A DNA stretch of 64,000 nucleotides from Nitrospirillum viridazoti CBAmc (GTDB taxonomy: Bacteria; Pseudomonadota; Alphaproteobacteria; Azospirillales; Azospirillaceae): positions 1,123,501 through 1,187,500 of the forward strand of contig NZ_CP022110.1 in the NCBI RefSeq assembly GCF_000730165.1, written 5' to 3'. Under the pieces are notes generated by a model. The model worked only from the letters and a program-made list of their open reading frames with translations, was not told the origin of the DNA and ran no database searches. A program made the translations under genes and the position numbers. The first letter of the stretch is position 1, and each line of letters starts with the position of its first letter. This document shows positions 45,886 to 53,911 of the stretch, one piece after another.

Positions 45886-45926
45886 TTTGCTGAATGAACA
45901 TAATATTTTGCTGATTGAATATTATG
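45886..45926. promoter_or_regulatory. Repeats and dyad in the nifA upstream region
   Basis: Two direct copies of TTTGCTGAWTGAAYATWATR start at 45886 and 45907, exactly 21 bp apart, so both face the same side of the helix. Overlapping them is a perfect inverted repeat, CATAATATT-N10-AATATTATG, at 45899-45926. The AT-rich block lies about 120-160 bp before nifA and is a strong candidate binding site for a regulator of nifA. It has no U-run and does not look like a terminator. Confidence 0.65.
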
Positions 45927-46048
45927 AATTCACTTGCGGTCTCGTGTTGCACCTGCGAAGCTTGCTTGCAGGTACTTGACTGGACTGGCAGTTGGCGGGG
46001 GCCGCACCGCCGCATCGGTAGGCCTCGGGACACGAAAGGATTCGTGCG

Positions 46049-47818
46049 ATGCCTATGACTGGTTCCGCCTCTCACGCGTCCGCGACATCCAGCCCGCCCT
46101 CGGCGGCCGATCGGTCGCGTGCCGGTGAATTCTCCTCCCGCGCGGAAATAGCGTTGCACGGGGTGTATGAGATTTCCAAGATCCTGGCGGTGCCGACCCG
46201 CCTGGAAACGACGCTGTCCAATGTCCTGGCGCTGCTCTCCAGCTTCCTGGAGATGCATCACGGCATCATCGCCCTGCTGGGCGACGATGGCTCGCCCCAG
46301 GTGGTGGTGGGCCTGGGCTGGACGGAGAAGAACGCCAAGAGCCATTTCGACCGGCTGCCCGAACGGGCCATCGGCCAGATCGTCACGACGCAGATGCCGG
46401 TCGTGGTGGAGAACGTGGCCGACAATCCGCTGTTCGACGATTGGTCGGCCGTGGAATGGGGTGCCGGCTCGCGCGTGTCCTTCATCGGCGTCCCCATCAA
46501 GGAAAGGGACCGGGTCATCGGGACCTTGACGCTGGACCGCACATGGGAGGGCAAGGCGACCTTCCGCCTGGATGAGGATGTGCGCTTCCTGGTCATGATC
46601 GCCAACCTGGTGGGCCAGACGGTGCGCCTGCACGACCTGATCGGCCGGGACCGCGACCGGCTGATGAGCACGCAGCGCCGCCTGGAAAAGGAGCTGATCG
46701 AAACCGCGCGGCCGGAACGCGAGGTCAGGCCCCAGGGCATCGTCGGCAACAGCCCGGCCATCCGCTCGGTCATCGACAAGATCAAGATCGTGGCACGCAG
46801 CCATTCCACCGTGCTGCTGCGCGGGGAATCCGGCACCGGCAAGGAACTGTTCGCGCGGGCGACGCACGATCTGTCGCCCCGGCGGACCGGCCCGTTCGTG
46901 AAGCTGAACTGCGCCGCCCTGCCCGAAAGCATGCTGGAATCCGAGCTGTTCGGCCATGAGAAGGGGGCTTTCACCGGCGCGCTGAGCCAGCGCAAGGGGC
47001 GGTTCGAACTGGCGCATCGCGGCACGCTGTTCCTGGATGAGATCGGGGAGATTTCGGCATCCTTCCAGGCCAAGCTGCTACGCGTGCTGCAGGAAGGGGA
47101 ATTCGAGCGCGTCGGCGGAACGAACACCCTTAAGGTGGATGTGCGGCTGGTTGCCGCCACCAACAAGAACCTAGAGGAGGCGGTGGCGCGGGGCGAATTT
47201 CGTGCCGACCTCTATTACCGCATCAACGTGGTTTCCATCTTCCTGCCGGCGGTGCGCGACCGCAGGGAAGACATCACCCTGCTGGCCTGCGAGTTCCTGA
47301 AGCGCTTCAATGAGGAGCATGGCACCCGCAAGAGCCTGACGGCGTCGGCTTACGCCGTCCTGGAAAGCTGCTACTTTCCCGGCAACGTGCGGGAGCTTGA
47401 GAACTGCGTGCGCCGGACGGCCACCCTGTCGCGGGACTCCGGCATCATCGCGGACGACTTCGCCTGCCGGCATGACGAGTGCTTGTCCTCCACCCTGTGG
47501 AAGGGGGCCATCGGTCCGGGCAGCGCCTTCAAGATCATGTCGCGGCCAACGGCGCCTACGCCCCTGCCGCTCCGCCAGCCGGTGCCGGTCGAGCCGGCCG
47601 CGGCGTTGGGGGACGGGGATGGTCCTCCGGCCACCTGCCCGCAGGCGGGAACCTGTGCCGCGGCTCAGGGCGATGGCCTGTCGGAGCGGGACCGCCTGAT
47701 CCAGGCGATGGAGACGGCGGGATGGGTGCAGGCCAAGGCCGCAAGGCTGCTGAACCTGACGCCGCGCCAGGTGGGCTATGCCCTGATCAAGCACAACATC
47801 CCGGTGAAGAAGTTCTGA
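46049..47818 (+). CDS. nifA: NifA, sigma-54-dependent activator of nif genes (oxygen-sensitive type)
   Basis: NifA (589 residues) has a GAF domain (about 35-185), an AAA+ domain with Walker A GESGTGKE (about 259-266), GAFTGA (about 306, sigma-54 contact) and Walker B LFLDEIGE (about 327), and a C-terminal Fis-type helix-turn-helix (QAKAARLLNLTPRQVGYALI). Between them C-x11-C-x19-C-x4-C, ending at C473 and C478, is the signature of oxygen-sensitive NifA that needs no NifL. No nifL is present. It should bind the TGT-N10-ACA sites listed here. It starts after AAAGGA. Confidence 0.98.
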   Translation: MPMTGSASHASATSSPPSAADRSRAGEFSSRAEIALHGVYEISKILAVPTRLETTLSNVLALLSSFLEMHHGIIALLGDDGSPQVVVGLGWTEKNAKSHFDRLPERAIGQIVTTQMPVVVENVADNPLFDDWSAVEWGAGSRVSFIGVPIKERDRVIGTLTLDRTWEGKATFRLDEDVRFLVMIANLVGQTVRLHDLIGRDRDRLMSTQRRLEKELIETARPEREVRPQGIVGNSPAIRSVIDKIKIVARSHSTVLLRGESGTGKELFARATHDLSPRRTGPFVKLNCAALPESMLESELFGHEKGAFTGALSQRKGRFELAHRGTLFLDEIGEISASFQAKLLRVLQEGEFERVGGTNTLKVDVRLVAATNKNLEEAVARGEFRADLYYRINVVSIFLPAVRDRREDITLLACEFLKRFNEEHGTRKSLTASAYAVLESCYFPGNVRELENCVRRTATLSRDSGIIADDFACRHDECLSSTLWKGAIGPGSAFKIMSRPTAPTPLPLRQPVPVEPAAALGDGDGPPATCPQAGTCAAAQGDGLSERDRLIQAMETAGWVQAKAARLLNLTPRQVGYALIKHNIPVKKF

Positions 47819-47898
47819 ATTCCCGCCAAGGCTAAGAGCGGGTGCGCGTGGTCCCAATGGAAGTACCGGTGGACCGCAGACTTGAGGATGAGACAGGA

Positions 47899-48108
47899 AT
47901 GAAGCTGAGTGCCCGCAACGTCATCGCCGGTAAGGTCGTGGCTGTCACCAAGGGGGTGACCACCGCCCATGTGAAGATCGAGATCGCCGCCGGCAGCGTC
48001 ATCACCTCATCGATCACCAATGAGTCGGTCGATGATCTGGGCCTGAAGGTGGGGGACACCGTCTCCGCCATCATCAAGTCGTCCGACGTGATCATAGGCA
48101 AGGAATAG
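47899..48108 (+). CDS. mop: Molbindin (Mop/TOBE domain protein)
   Basis: This 69-residue single TOBE domain reads KLSARNVIAGKVVAVTKGVTTAHVKIEI, then SVITSSITNESVDDLGLKVGDTVSAIIKSSDVII, the classic Mop pattern. Such proteins bind molybdate as hexamers and buffer it in the cytoplasm. It follows nifA by 80 bp; the start has GACAGGA upstream. A molybdate store beside nif genes fits the need for FeMo-co. Confidence 0.95.
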   Translation: MKLSARNVIAGKVVAVTKGVTTAHVKIEIAAGSVITSSITNESVDDLGLKVGDTVSAIIKSSDVIIGKE

Positions 48109-48116
48109 GCGCTGCG

Positions 48117-48141
48117 GGGGCCGGTGCCGGGCACCGGCCCC
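48117..48141. terminator. Hairpin between convergent mop and DUF2478 genes
   Basis: GGGGCCGGTGC (48117-48127) pairs perfectly with GCACCGGCCCC (48131-48141) around a 3-base loop, 8 bp after the mop stop. There is no U-tract. It may end transcription in both directions with help from other factors. Confidence 0.55.
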
Positions 48142-48177
48142 TCCACCATCAGTGCGCGGTGCGCCCGGCACTCTCCC

Positions 48178-48222
48178 CACCGTCAATTGGCCCACCGTCA
48201 ATTGGCCCGCCGCCAATCGGCC
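48178..48222. repeat. Three tandem 15-bp repeats across a stop codon
   Basis: Units at 48178-48192, 48193-48207 and 48208-48222 read CACCGTCAATTGGCC twice and then a variant with four changes. Because 15 is a multiple of three, the repeat also duplicates codons at the end of the DUF2478 gene (RRADW-RRAN). Confidence 0.85.
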
Positions 48223-48758
48223 CGGCGCGCCCAGTCTTCCCACCAAGTGGTGATCACGCCCGTATCGCACACCAGGGTGGTGCCATAGCCGCCGGTGAAG
48301 GCCATCCACGCCTCGTAGAAACGCCAGGGCACGGCGGTCAGCACGGGCAATCCGGCGTCGATGGCGGCCGCGATTTCCCCCCTCAGGCCGCGACCCTCGG
48401 CCTCCGTCTTGCCGAACTTGTTGACCAGGACCAGCTCGACCCGGTCAGCCACGGCCTGGGCCACCGCCAGGGCCGCATCCGCCAGCCCGCCCGTGTCCAG
48501 GCGGCAGGCCACGGAACCGGGGCCCAGGTTCTGGCAGATGGGGATGACACGGCCGGTGTTCAGATCCATCACCTCCATCAGCTTCACCGGGCCGCAGTCG
48601 CCCTTGTGGTTGCGCTGGACGATGCCGCCCACCCGGCAGCCGCGGTCGCGCAGGCCCAGCGCGAAGTCGGCCAGCAGGGTGTCCACGTCGTCTTCCGGCT
48701 GATAGATCACGGCGGCCAGGTTCAACAGGTTGTCGGTATAGGCGACGCTGTCGGGCAT
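48198..48758 (-). CDS. DUF2478 protein (nif-linked)
   Basis: This 186-residue protein begins after AGGAGG at ATG 48758. It has LAAVIYQPEDDVDTLLADFALGLRDRGCRVGGIVQRN (about 14-50), GPVKLMEVMDLNTGR, and VLVNKFGKTEAEGRGLRGEIAAAIDAGLPVLTAVP, which matches the DUF2478 pattern, distantly like P-loop nucleotide-binding folds but without a full Walker A. The family is often found near molybdate and nif genes. It is divergent from nifT and convergent with mop. Confidence 0.82.
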   Translation of the reverse strand: MPDSVAYTDNLLNLAAVIYQPEDDVDTLLADFALGLRDRGCRVGGIVQRNHKGDCGPVKLMEVMDLNTGRVIPICQNLGPGSVACRLDTGGLADAALAVAQAVADRVELVLVNKFGKTEAEGRGLRGEIAAAIDAGLPVLTAVPWRFYEAWMAFTGGYGTTLVCDTGVITTWWEDWARRADWRRAN

Positions 48759-48816
48759 GGGGGACCTCCTGTCTGGGGGACGTGTTTCCGGCGTGGCTGC
48801 CAGGTCAAGGGGGCCT

Positions 48817-48832
48817 TGCACCCCGCATGCCA
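48817..48832 (-). promoter_or_regulatory. Sigma-54 promoter candidate for the DUF2478 gene
   Basis: On the minus strand TGGCATGCGGGGTGCA keeps GG and GC ten bases apart and most of the consensus. It lies about 59 bp before the start at 48758. Confidence 0.65.
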
Positions 48833-48882
48833 TGTCGGGGCGCCGGCCAGGGGCTGCTTTTCTGGGGAAAGCGCGCACGGAC

Positions 48883-48919
48883 GGTATGGGATGCGACAGG
48901 CCTTGTCGGGTTCCCAACG
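48883..48919. promoter_or_regulatory. Two degenerate NifA sites between DUF2478 and nifT
   Basis: GGT-N10-ACA at 48883-48898 and TGT-N10-ACG at 48904-48919 each miss the consensus by one base. The second, TGTCGGGTTCCCAACG, shares its first ten bases with one of the nifH sites. They lie between opposed sigma-54 elements, so weak NifA binding is plausible. Confidence 0.5.
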
Positions 48920-48961
48920 CGACGACGCGTGGGAAAGCGCCGGTTTCGGCGCCTTCCGCCG

Positions 48962-48977
48962 TGGCACGGCCCTTGCT
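48962..48977 (+). promoter_or_regulatory. Sigma-54 promoter of nifT
   Basis: TGGCACGGCCCTTGCT matches the -24/-12 consensus fully. It lies 40 bp before the nifT start. Confidence 0.93.
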
Positions 48978-49016
48978 GAACTGGGGACGGCTTCCCAATG
49001 GAAAGGACCGGCCCCG

Positions 49017-49232
49017 ATGAAAGTGATGATCCGCCGCTCACCCGAGATCGGCCTTTCCGTCTATGTGCCGAAGAAGGATCTGGAAGAGCCGGTGGTGGAG
49101 GCGGAGCGGGAGGATCTGTGGGGGGGCTGGATCCGCATCGCCAACGGCTGGGTCCTGGACCTGCCGGAGATGGCGGCCGACACGCGCCTGCCGGTGACGG
49201 TCAACGCCCGCAAGCGGGGGGAGGAGGAGTAA
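49017..49232 (+). CDS. nifT: NifT/FixU
   Basis: NifT (71 residues) reads [28 protein letters not shown], then [32 protein letters not shown], the normal family pattern and length. It is a small cytoplasmic protein of uncertain role in nitrogenase assembly. It is the first gene of a two-gene unit with the SIR2-like gene. Confidence 0.95.
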   Translation: MKVMIRRSPEIGLSVYVPKKDLEEPVVEAEREDLWGGWIRIANGWVLDLPEMAADTRLPVTVNARKRGEEE

Positions 49233-49233
49233 G

Positions 49234-50112
49234 ATGACAGCCTTGGCGACCACCGCTTCCGTCATGCCCGATGGCCTTGAGGCCGAGCGCCTGCTGGCCG
49301 ACCTGGCCGCGCAGTTGCGCGCCGGTGGACTGGTCCCCTATCTGGGGCCGGCGCTGGCCTGCCTGGCCCCGGTGGCGGCCCCAACCACGCATGAGGCGCT
49401 GGCCGATTTCTTCGCCGCCAAGGTGGCGCTGCCCCGCCGCGCCAAGGGCAACGCCTGGGCGGCGGCCCAGCACATCGAAAGCACGCGCCACCGCTCCACC
49501 GTCTCCACCCTGATGGCGGAGGCGTTCCGGCCGCCGGTGGCGCCCACGGCCCTGCATCGCCATCTGGCGGCCTGGGGCGTGCCCCTGATCGTCGACACCT
49601 GGTACGACGGCGCCATGCGCGCCGCCCTGGCGGCCTCCCCGGCCAATTGGGGGGAGGTGCAGGGCATCACCCGCGCCGGCATCGGTGAGGATCGCTGGTA
49701 CCGCTTCTATGACGCCGGCGGGCAAGAGACCACGCGCGACGCCGCCGGGGCCTGGGAAACCGTGCTGTACAAGCCGCACGGCGGCGTGGACCCGGTGCGC
49801 AATTTCCTGATCACCGACGCCGATTATGTCGAGGTGCTGACGGAAATCGACATCCAGACGCCCATTCCCGACATCGTGAAGGAACGGCGGCATGGCCGGG
49901 GTTTCCTGTTCGTGGGCTGCCGTTTCCACGACCAGCTGCTGCGCACCTACGCCCGCCAGGTTTCCAAGCGATCGGGTGACCGGCACTACGTGGTGGTGGA
50001 ACCGGCGACGCTGACCCGCAATGAGGTCAAGTTCTTCGCCGCGCAGGGCCTGACGCCCGTTGCCGTGCCGCTGTCGCGGGCGGTCGAAATCCTGTGCGGG
50101 ACTGTCGCGTAA
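49234..50112 (+). CDS. SIR2-like domain protein in the nif regulon
   Basis: This 292-residue protein has the SIR2-like pattern: [14 protein letters not shown] near residues 31-44 (in place of the usual GAGxS loop), [15 protein letters not shown], the KxHG motif as LYKPHGGVD with His182, [18 protein letters not shown] (about 226-243) and a final HYVVVEP strand. SIR2-like domains hydrolyse or bind NAD. It starts one base after nifT and shares its sigma-54 promoter. A role linked to NAD level or Fe-protein control is possible but unproven. Confidence 0.82.
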   Translation: MTALATTASVMPDGLEAERLLADLAAQLRAGGLVPYLGPALACLAPVAAPTTHEALADFFAAKVALPRRAKGNAWAAAQHIESTRHRSTVSTLMAEAFRPPVAPTALHRHLAAWGVPLIVDTWYDGAMRAALAASPANWGEVQGITRAGIGEDRWYRFYDAGGQETTRDAAGAWETVLYKPHGGVDPVRNFLITDADYVEVLTEIDIQTPIPDIVKERRHGRGFLFVGCRFHDQLLRTYARQVSKRSGDRHYVVVEPATLTRNEVKFFAAQGLTPVAVPLSRAVEILCGTVA

Positions 50113-50142
50113 CGGACGCCGGTGTCCGGCTTCAGCGCGGTT

Positions 50143-50158
50143 TGTCGATAACCGCACA
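50143..50158. promoter_or_regulatory. NifA upstream activator sequence for nifB
   Basis: TGTCGATAACCGCACA is an exact TGT-N10-ACA, 57 bp before the nifB sigma-54 element. Confidence 0.87.
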
Positions 50159-50215
50159 GCCAGGGATGACGGCATGAAATCCAAGGTTCGCGCCGTTCTC
50201 CGGGATTCAAGAACG

Positions 50216-50231
50216 TGGCACGGCCTTTGCT
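50216..50231 (+). promoter_or_regulatory. Sigma-54 promoter of nifB
   Basis: TGGCACGGCCTTTGCT matches the -24/-12 consensus. It lies 105 bp before the nifB start and drives a long operon that ends at the terminator at 56973. Confidence 0.93.
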
Positions 50232-50336
50232 GAGTGTGGGGATGGGTTCCAAGCAGGCCTCGCCATACGGTGTCAAGCAAGCTTTCCTATTGAAATCGCC
50301 GCGCCCGCGCGCCCGGCCCAACATTGAGGAACGGAC

Positions 50337-51896
50337 ATGCACGCATCCACAACGCAGGACGGGGCCGCCGGCCGTCTGGTCACCATCGACGCCGTGATGC
50401 AGCAGGTGGCCGAGCACAAGGGGTGTGGCACGCAGGGCGGCAGCGGCAAGGCCAGCTGCGGTTCCGCCGCCGGCCAGGGCGACCTGCCCACCGAGATTTG
50501 GGAGAAGGTGAAGAACCACCCCTGCTACAGCGAGGAGGCGCACCACCACTATGCCCGCATGCATGTGGCCGTGGCGCCCGCCTGCAACATCCAGTGCAAT
50601 TACTGCAATCGCAAGTACGATTGCGCCAACGAATCCCGCCCCGGCGTGGTGAGCGAGCGGCTGACGCCGGAGCAGGCGGCCAGGAAGGTGCTGGCCGTCG
50701 CCTCCACCATCCCGCAGATGACCGTGCTGGGCATCGCCGGGCCGGGCGACCCGCTGGCCAATCCGGCCAAGACGTTCAAGACCTTCGAGCTGATCTCCCA
50801 GACCGCGCCGGACATCAAGCTGTGCCTGTCCACCAACGGCCTGGCGCTGCCCGACCATGTCGACACCATCGCGCGCTACAACGTCGACCACGTCACCATC
50901 ACCATCAACATGGTGGATCCGGAGGTGGGGGCGAAGATTTATCCCTGGGTCTATTGGAACCACAAGCGCTACACGGGCGTGGAGGCGGCACGGCTGCTGA
51001 CCGAGCGCCAGTTGCGCGGGCTGGAAATGCTGACCGAGCGCGGGATCCTGTGCAAGGTCAACTCCGTCATGATCCCGGGCGTCAACGACCGGCACCTGGT
51101 GGAGGTGAACCGCGCGGTGAAGTCGCGTGGCGCCTTCCTGCACAACATCATGCCCCTGATCTCCGCGCCCGAGCACGGCACCGTTTTCGGCCTGACGGGC
51201 CAGCGCGGCCCCACCGCCCAGGAACTGAAGGCCCTGCAGGATGACTGCGAGGGCGAGATGAACATGATGCGGCACTGCCGCCAGTGCCGGGCCGACGCCG
51301 TCGGCCTGCTTGGCGAGGACCGCAGCGCCGAATTCACCACCGAAAAGATCATGGAGATGGAGGTCGACTACGACCTGGAGGGTCGCCAGGCCTATCAGGC
51401 GCGGGTGGAGGAGGAGCGGGTGGCCAAGGTGGCCGCCAAGCAGGAGGAACTGGCCACGCTGGCCGGGGCGCAAAGCGACATCACCCTGCTGGTGGCGGTG
51501 GCGACCAAGGGCTCGGGCCTGATCAACGAGCACTTCGGCCACGCCAAGGAATTCCAGGTGTACGAGCTGTCCACCGCCGGGGCCAAGTTCGTGGGCCACC
51601 GGCGCGTCGACCTCTATTGCCAGGGCGGCTTTGGCGATGAGGACAGCCTGCAGACCGTCATCCGCGCCATCAACGACTGTCACGCCGTCTTCGTCGCCAA
51701 GATCGGCGGCTGTCCCAAGGCGGACCTGCTGGGGGCGGGCATCGAGCCCGTGGACCAGTACGCCCATGAGTTCATCGAGAAATCCGCCATCGCCTGGTTC
51801 AAGGGCTACCTGGGGAAGGTGGCGGCCGGTGAGCTGGTCCACACCCCGCGCGGCGATGCCGCCATCCGCCAGGGCGCCCTGATCGTCGCCGCCTGA
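50337..51896 (+). CDS. nifB: NifB, radical SAM FeMo-co core synthase
   Basis: NifB (519 residues) builds the 8Fe core NifB-co. The radical SAM cluster site is C83-x3-C87-x2-C90 ([15 protein letters not shown]). The C-terminal third (from about residue 380) is a NifX-like domain ([20 protein letters not shown]), so this is the two-domain form. An AGGAACGG site precedes the ATG. It is first in an operon with fdxN, an IscA-like gene, LRV, nifZ and others. Confidence 0.99.
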   Translation: MHASTTQDGAAGRLVTIDAVMQQVAEHKGCGTQGGSGKASCGSAAGQGDLPTEIWEKVKNHPCYSEEAHHHYARMHVAVAPACNIQCNYCNRKYDCANESRPGVVSERLTPEQAARKVLAVASTIPQMTVLGIAGPGDPLANPAKTFKTFELISQTAPDIKLCLSTNGLALPDHVDTIARYNVDHVTITINMVDPEVGAKIYPWVYWNHKRYTGVEAARLLTERQLRGLEMLTERGILCKVNSVMIPGVNDRHLVEVNRAVKSRGAFLHNIMPLISAPEHGTVFGLTGQRGPTAQELKALQDDCEGEMNMMRHCRQCRADAVGLLGEDRSAEFTTEKIMEMEVDYDLEGRQAYQARVEEERVAKVAAKQEELATLAGAQSDITLLVAVATKGSGLINEHFGHAKEFQVYELSTAGAKFVGHRRVDLYCQGGFGDEDSLQTVIRAINDCHAVFVAKIGGCPKADLLGAGIEPVDQYAHEFIEKSAIAWFKGYLGKVAAGELVHTPRGDAAIRQGALIVAA

Positions 51897-51968
51897 CGCG
51901 CGTTCCATCTGGGCCGGGGTGGGCCGCATCCGGCCCCGGACCCATCCACCCAAAGGAGAATACGAAGC

Positions 51969-52193
51969 ATGGCCTACAAGATCATCGCCTCGCAATGCAC
52001 CAGCTGCTCCGCCTGCGAGGCGGAGTGCCCGAACGTGGCGATTTCGGAAAAGGGCGGCACCTTCGTCATCAATCCGAAGAAGTGCACGGAATGCATCGGG
52101 TATTTCGATGTGCCGCAGTGTGTCGCCGTCTGCCCGGTGGACAACACCTGCGTCATCGACACCGGCTATCCCCGCTATCAGGCGGCCGGCTGA
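51969..52193 (+). CDS. fdxN: 2[4Fe-4S] ferredoxin FdxN
   Basis: This 74-residue ferredoxin has [12 protein letters not shown] (about 10-21) and a second motif [18 protein letters not shown] with the longer spacing typical of NifB-linked ferredoxins. It probably gives electrons to NifB or nitrogenase. It lies 72 bp after nifB with AAAGGAG upstream. Confidence 0.96.
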   Translation: MAYKIIASQCTSCSACEAECPNVAISEKGGTFVINPKKCTECIGYFDVPQCVAVCPVDNTCVIDTGYPRYQAAG

Positions 52194-52204
52194 GGGGGAT
52201 GGCG

Positions 52205-52540
52205 ATGACCTTCACGATCACCCCGGCGGCCGAGCGTTTCATCCGCTTCATGCTGCGGGCCGATGGCGGGCCCGAGGCCGGGTTCCGCCTGGTCCTGAGC
52301 CCCGGCGGCTGTTCCGGCCTGTCGGCCGACATGAGCGTCCGCGCGGCGCCTGAGCCTGGCGACGCGGTGGTGGAGTGCTACGGCCTGCGTCTGTTCCTGC
52401 CCACGGAAAGCCGCCTGCTGCTGGCCGGCGTCACCATCGACTTCGCGGACGGCACCGCGCAGAGCGGCCTGGTGTTCCGCGACCCCAAGGCTGCCACCTC
52501 CTGCGCCACGGCGCCCACGCCCATCGTGCGGCTGCAATAG
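52205..52540 (+). CDS. HesB/IscA-like protein with changed C-terminal cysteine motif
   Basis: This 111-residue A-type protein begins MTFTITPAAERFIRFML and keeps PGGCSGLSADM with the first conserved Cys (about residue 36). The end reads SCATAPTPIV, so the CGCG pair found in IscA is replaced by a single Cys. It may bind clusters differently from the iscA protein at 37116. ATG 52205 fits the GAGGGGG site better than ATG 52199. Confidence 0.85.
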   Translation: MTFTITPAAERFIRFMLRADGGPEAGFRLVLSPGGCSGLSADMSVRAAPEPGDAVVECYGLRLFLPTESRLLLAGVTIDFADGTAQSGLVFRDPKAATSCATAPTPIVRLQ

Positions 52541-52569
52541 GCGGGAGCCAGAGGGGAGGGGATGGGGCC

Positions 52570-53130
52570 ATGGGGGCAGGGCAAACGGCAGCTGCGACGC
52601 CATTCGGGGAAAGCGGGCTGCCGCCCATCCCCGATGACGAATGGCTGTCCGCCGCCGTGTTGGGCGGCGGTTTGCCGCCGGATGTGCACCACCACCTGTC
52701 GGCCGCCGCCCAGTCCTATGATGTGGAGGAGGTGGCGGAGCGCCACCTGCGGCAGGCACGCCTGCTGGCGCCCTGGCATGCCGCCACCCTGATCGCCCTG
52801 TACCGCTTCTATTTCTACAAGGGCCGGCTGAAGGACGCGCTGGACATCGCCCGCCTTTGCCTAGCCAAGGCGGCGCAGGACAACAAGCTGCCGGCCGATT
52901 GGCGCCAGGTGGTGGCCACGGACGCGGACTTCGGCCGCTTCGACGCGCCGCTGCCCCGCTTCTTCCTTTTTACCCTCAAGGGCTACGCCTACCTGCACAT
53001 GCGCATGGGTGGCCTGGATGAGGGCTTGGCGGCCGTCCTGAAGCTGCTGGAATTGGACCCCAGCGACAAGGTCGGCGCCCAGGTGCTGCTGAACGTCATC
53101 CAGCGCATGGGAGAGGACGACCATGACTGA
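52570..53130 (+). CDS. TPR-like nif-operon protein
   Basis: This 186-residue protein is mostly helical, with TPR-like pairs: EEVAERHLRQARLLAPWHAATLIALYRFYFYKGRLKDALDIARLCLAKAA (about 59-108) and GYAYLHMRMGGLDEGLAAVLKLLELDPSDKVGAQVLL near the end. TPR proteins act as binding platforms. It overlaps the LRV gene by 8 bp. It is conserved-looking, but its partner is unknown. Confidence 0.8.
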   Translation: MGAGQTAAATPFGESGLPPIPDDEWLSAAVLGGGLPPDVHHHLSAAAQSYDVEEVAERHLRQARLLAPWHAATLIALYRFYFYKGRLKDALDIARLCLAKAAQDNKLPADWRQVVATDADFGRFDAPLPRFFLFTLKGYAYLHMRMGGLDEGLAAVLKLLELDPSDKVGAQVLLNVIQRMGEDDHD

Positions 53131-53911
53131 CATTGACGAGGCCGTGGACTGGCGGGGCAATGCCATTTCCTGCGATGCCTGCGGTTATGCCGGCCTGGCG
53201 GCGGCCGGCCGGTGCCGGCTCAAGCACGCCTGCGTCAACGACCGCTACGCCCGCCGCATCGACCGCTTCTTCACCTGGAATCCCACCCTGGCGGACACCC
53301 ATGTGCGCCATCCGCATTTCGAGGTGCGGGCGATCGCGGCCAAGTACGCCGACATCTTCCTGCTGCCGCCCATGCTGGACGATCCGGAGGAGGCGGTGCG
53401 TTGGAACGCGGTGCGACGCCTGCCCCGACGCTATGCCCTGCGCCTGCGCGACGATCCCCACCGCGAGGTGCGCATCCGCATCGCCGCCCTGCTGGACGAA
53501 GCCGACCTGATCCCCATGGTCCGCGACCCCGATTACTACGTGCGTCTGATGGTGGCGCGCCGCGTCGGTCCCGGCCTGCTGGCCCGCATGATCGAGGACA
53601 AGGAGCCGGAGGTGCGCCGCATGGTCGCCGCCCGCGCGCCGGTCGAGTGGCTGATCCGCATGGCCGCCGATGCCGACGCCGACGTGCGATACGAGGTGTC
53701 CAAGCGCCTGCCGGGCGATCTGCTGGCCCGCCTGAAGCGCGACCCCGACTGGCGGGTGCGGTTCGAGGTCGCCAGCCGCCTGCCCGTGGCGCAAATCGCC
53801 GACCTGGCCCGGGATGAGGACATCCTGGTGCGGGAAATGGTGGCGTCGCGCCTGTCGCCGTCAACGACACCCCTGATGCTGGAGCCCCCCATATTGGAGG
53901 TTGTGTCATGA
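53123..53911 (+). CDS. LRV protein with N-terminal [4Fe-4S] site
   Basis: This 262-residue protein has four cysteines C17, C20, C31 and C37 (ISCDACGYAG, RCRLKHAC), expected to hold a [4Fe-4S] cluster, then about eight leucine-rich-variant repeats (units like DPDYYVRLMVARRVGPGLLARMI and DADVRYEVSKRLPGDLLARLK). It resembles the LRV protein known beside nif genes in Azotobacter. Its role is not known. It overlaps the TPR gene and nifZ (ATGA). Confidence 0.9.
   Translation: MTDIDEAVDWRGNAISCDACGYAGLAAAGRCRLKHACVNDRYARRIDRFFTWNPTLADTHVRHPHFEVRAIAAKYADIFLLPPMLDDPEEAVRWNAVRRLPRRYALRLRDDPHREVRIRIAALLDEADLIPMVRDPDYYVRLMVARRVGPGLLARMIEDKEPEVRRMVAARAPVEWLIRMAADADADVRYEVSKRLPGDLLARLKRDPDWRVRFEVASRLPVAQIADLARDEDILVREMVASRLSPSTTPLMLEPPILEVVS

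Noticed and set aside
48891-48910. The palindrome CGACA...TGTCG before nifT as a NifA site
   Set aside because: The half sites are in reverse order (ACA before TGT) and too close; the two degenerate UAS calls explain the same bases better.
49986-51995. Minus-strand open frame of 669 codons across nifB
   Set aside because: It is antisense to nifB, whose motifs are certain; the frame is open only because of high GC.
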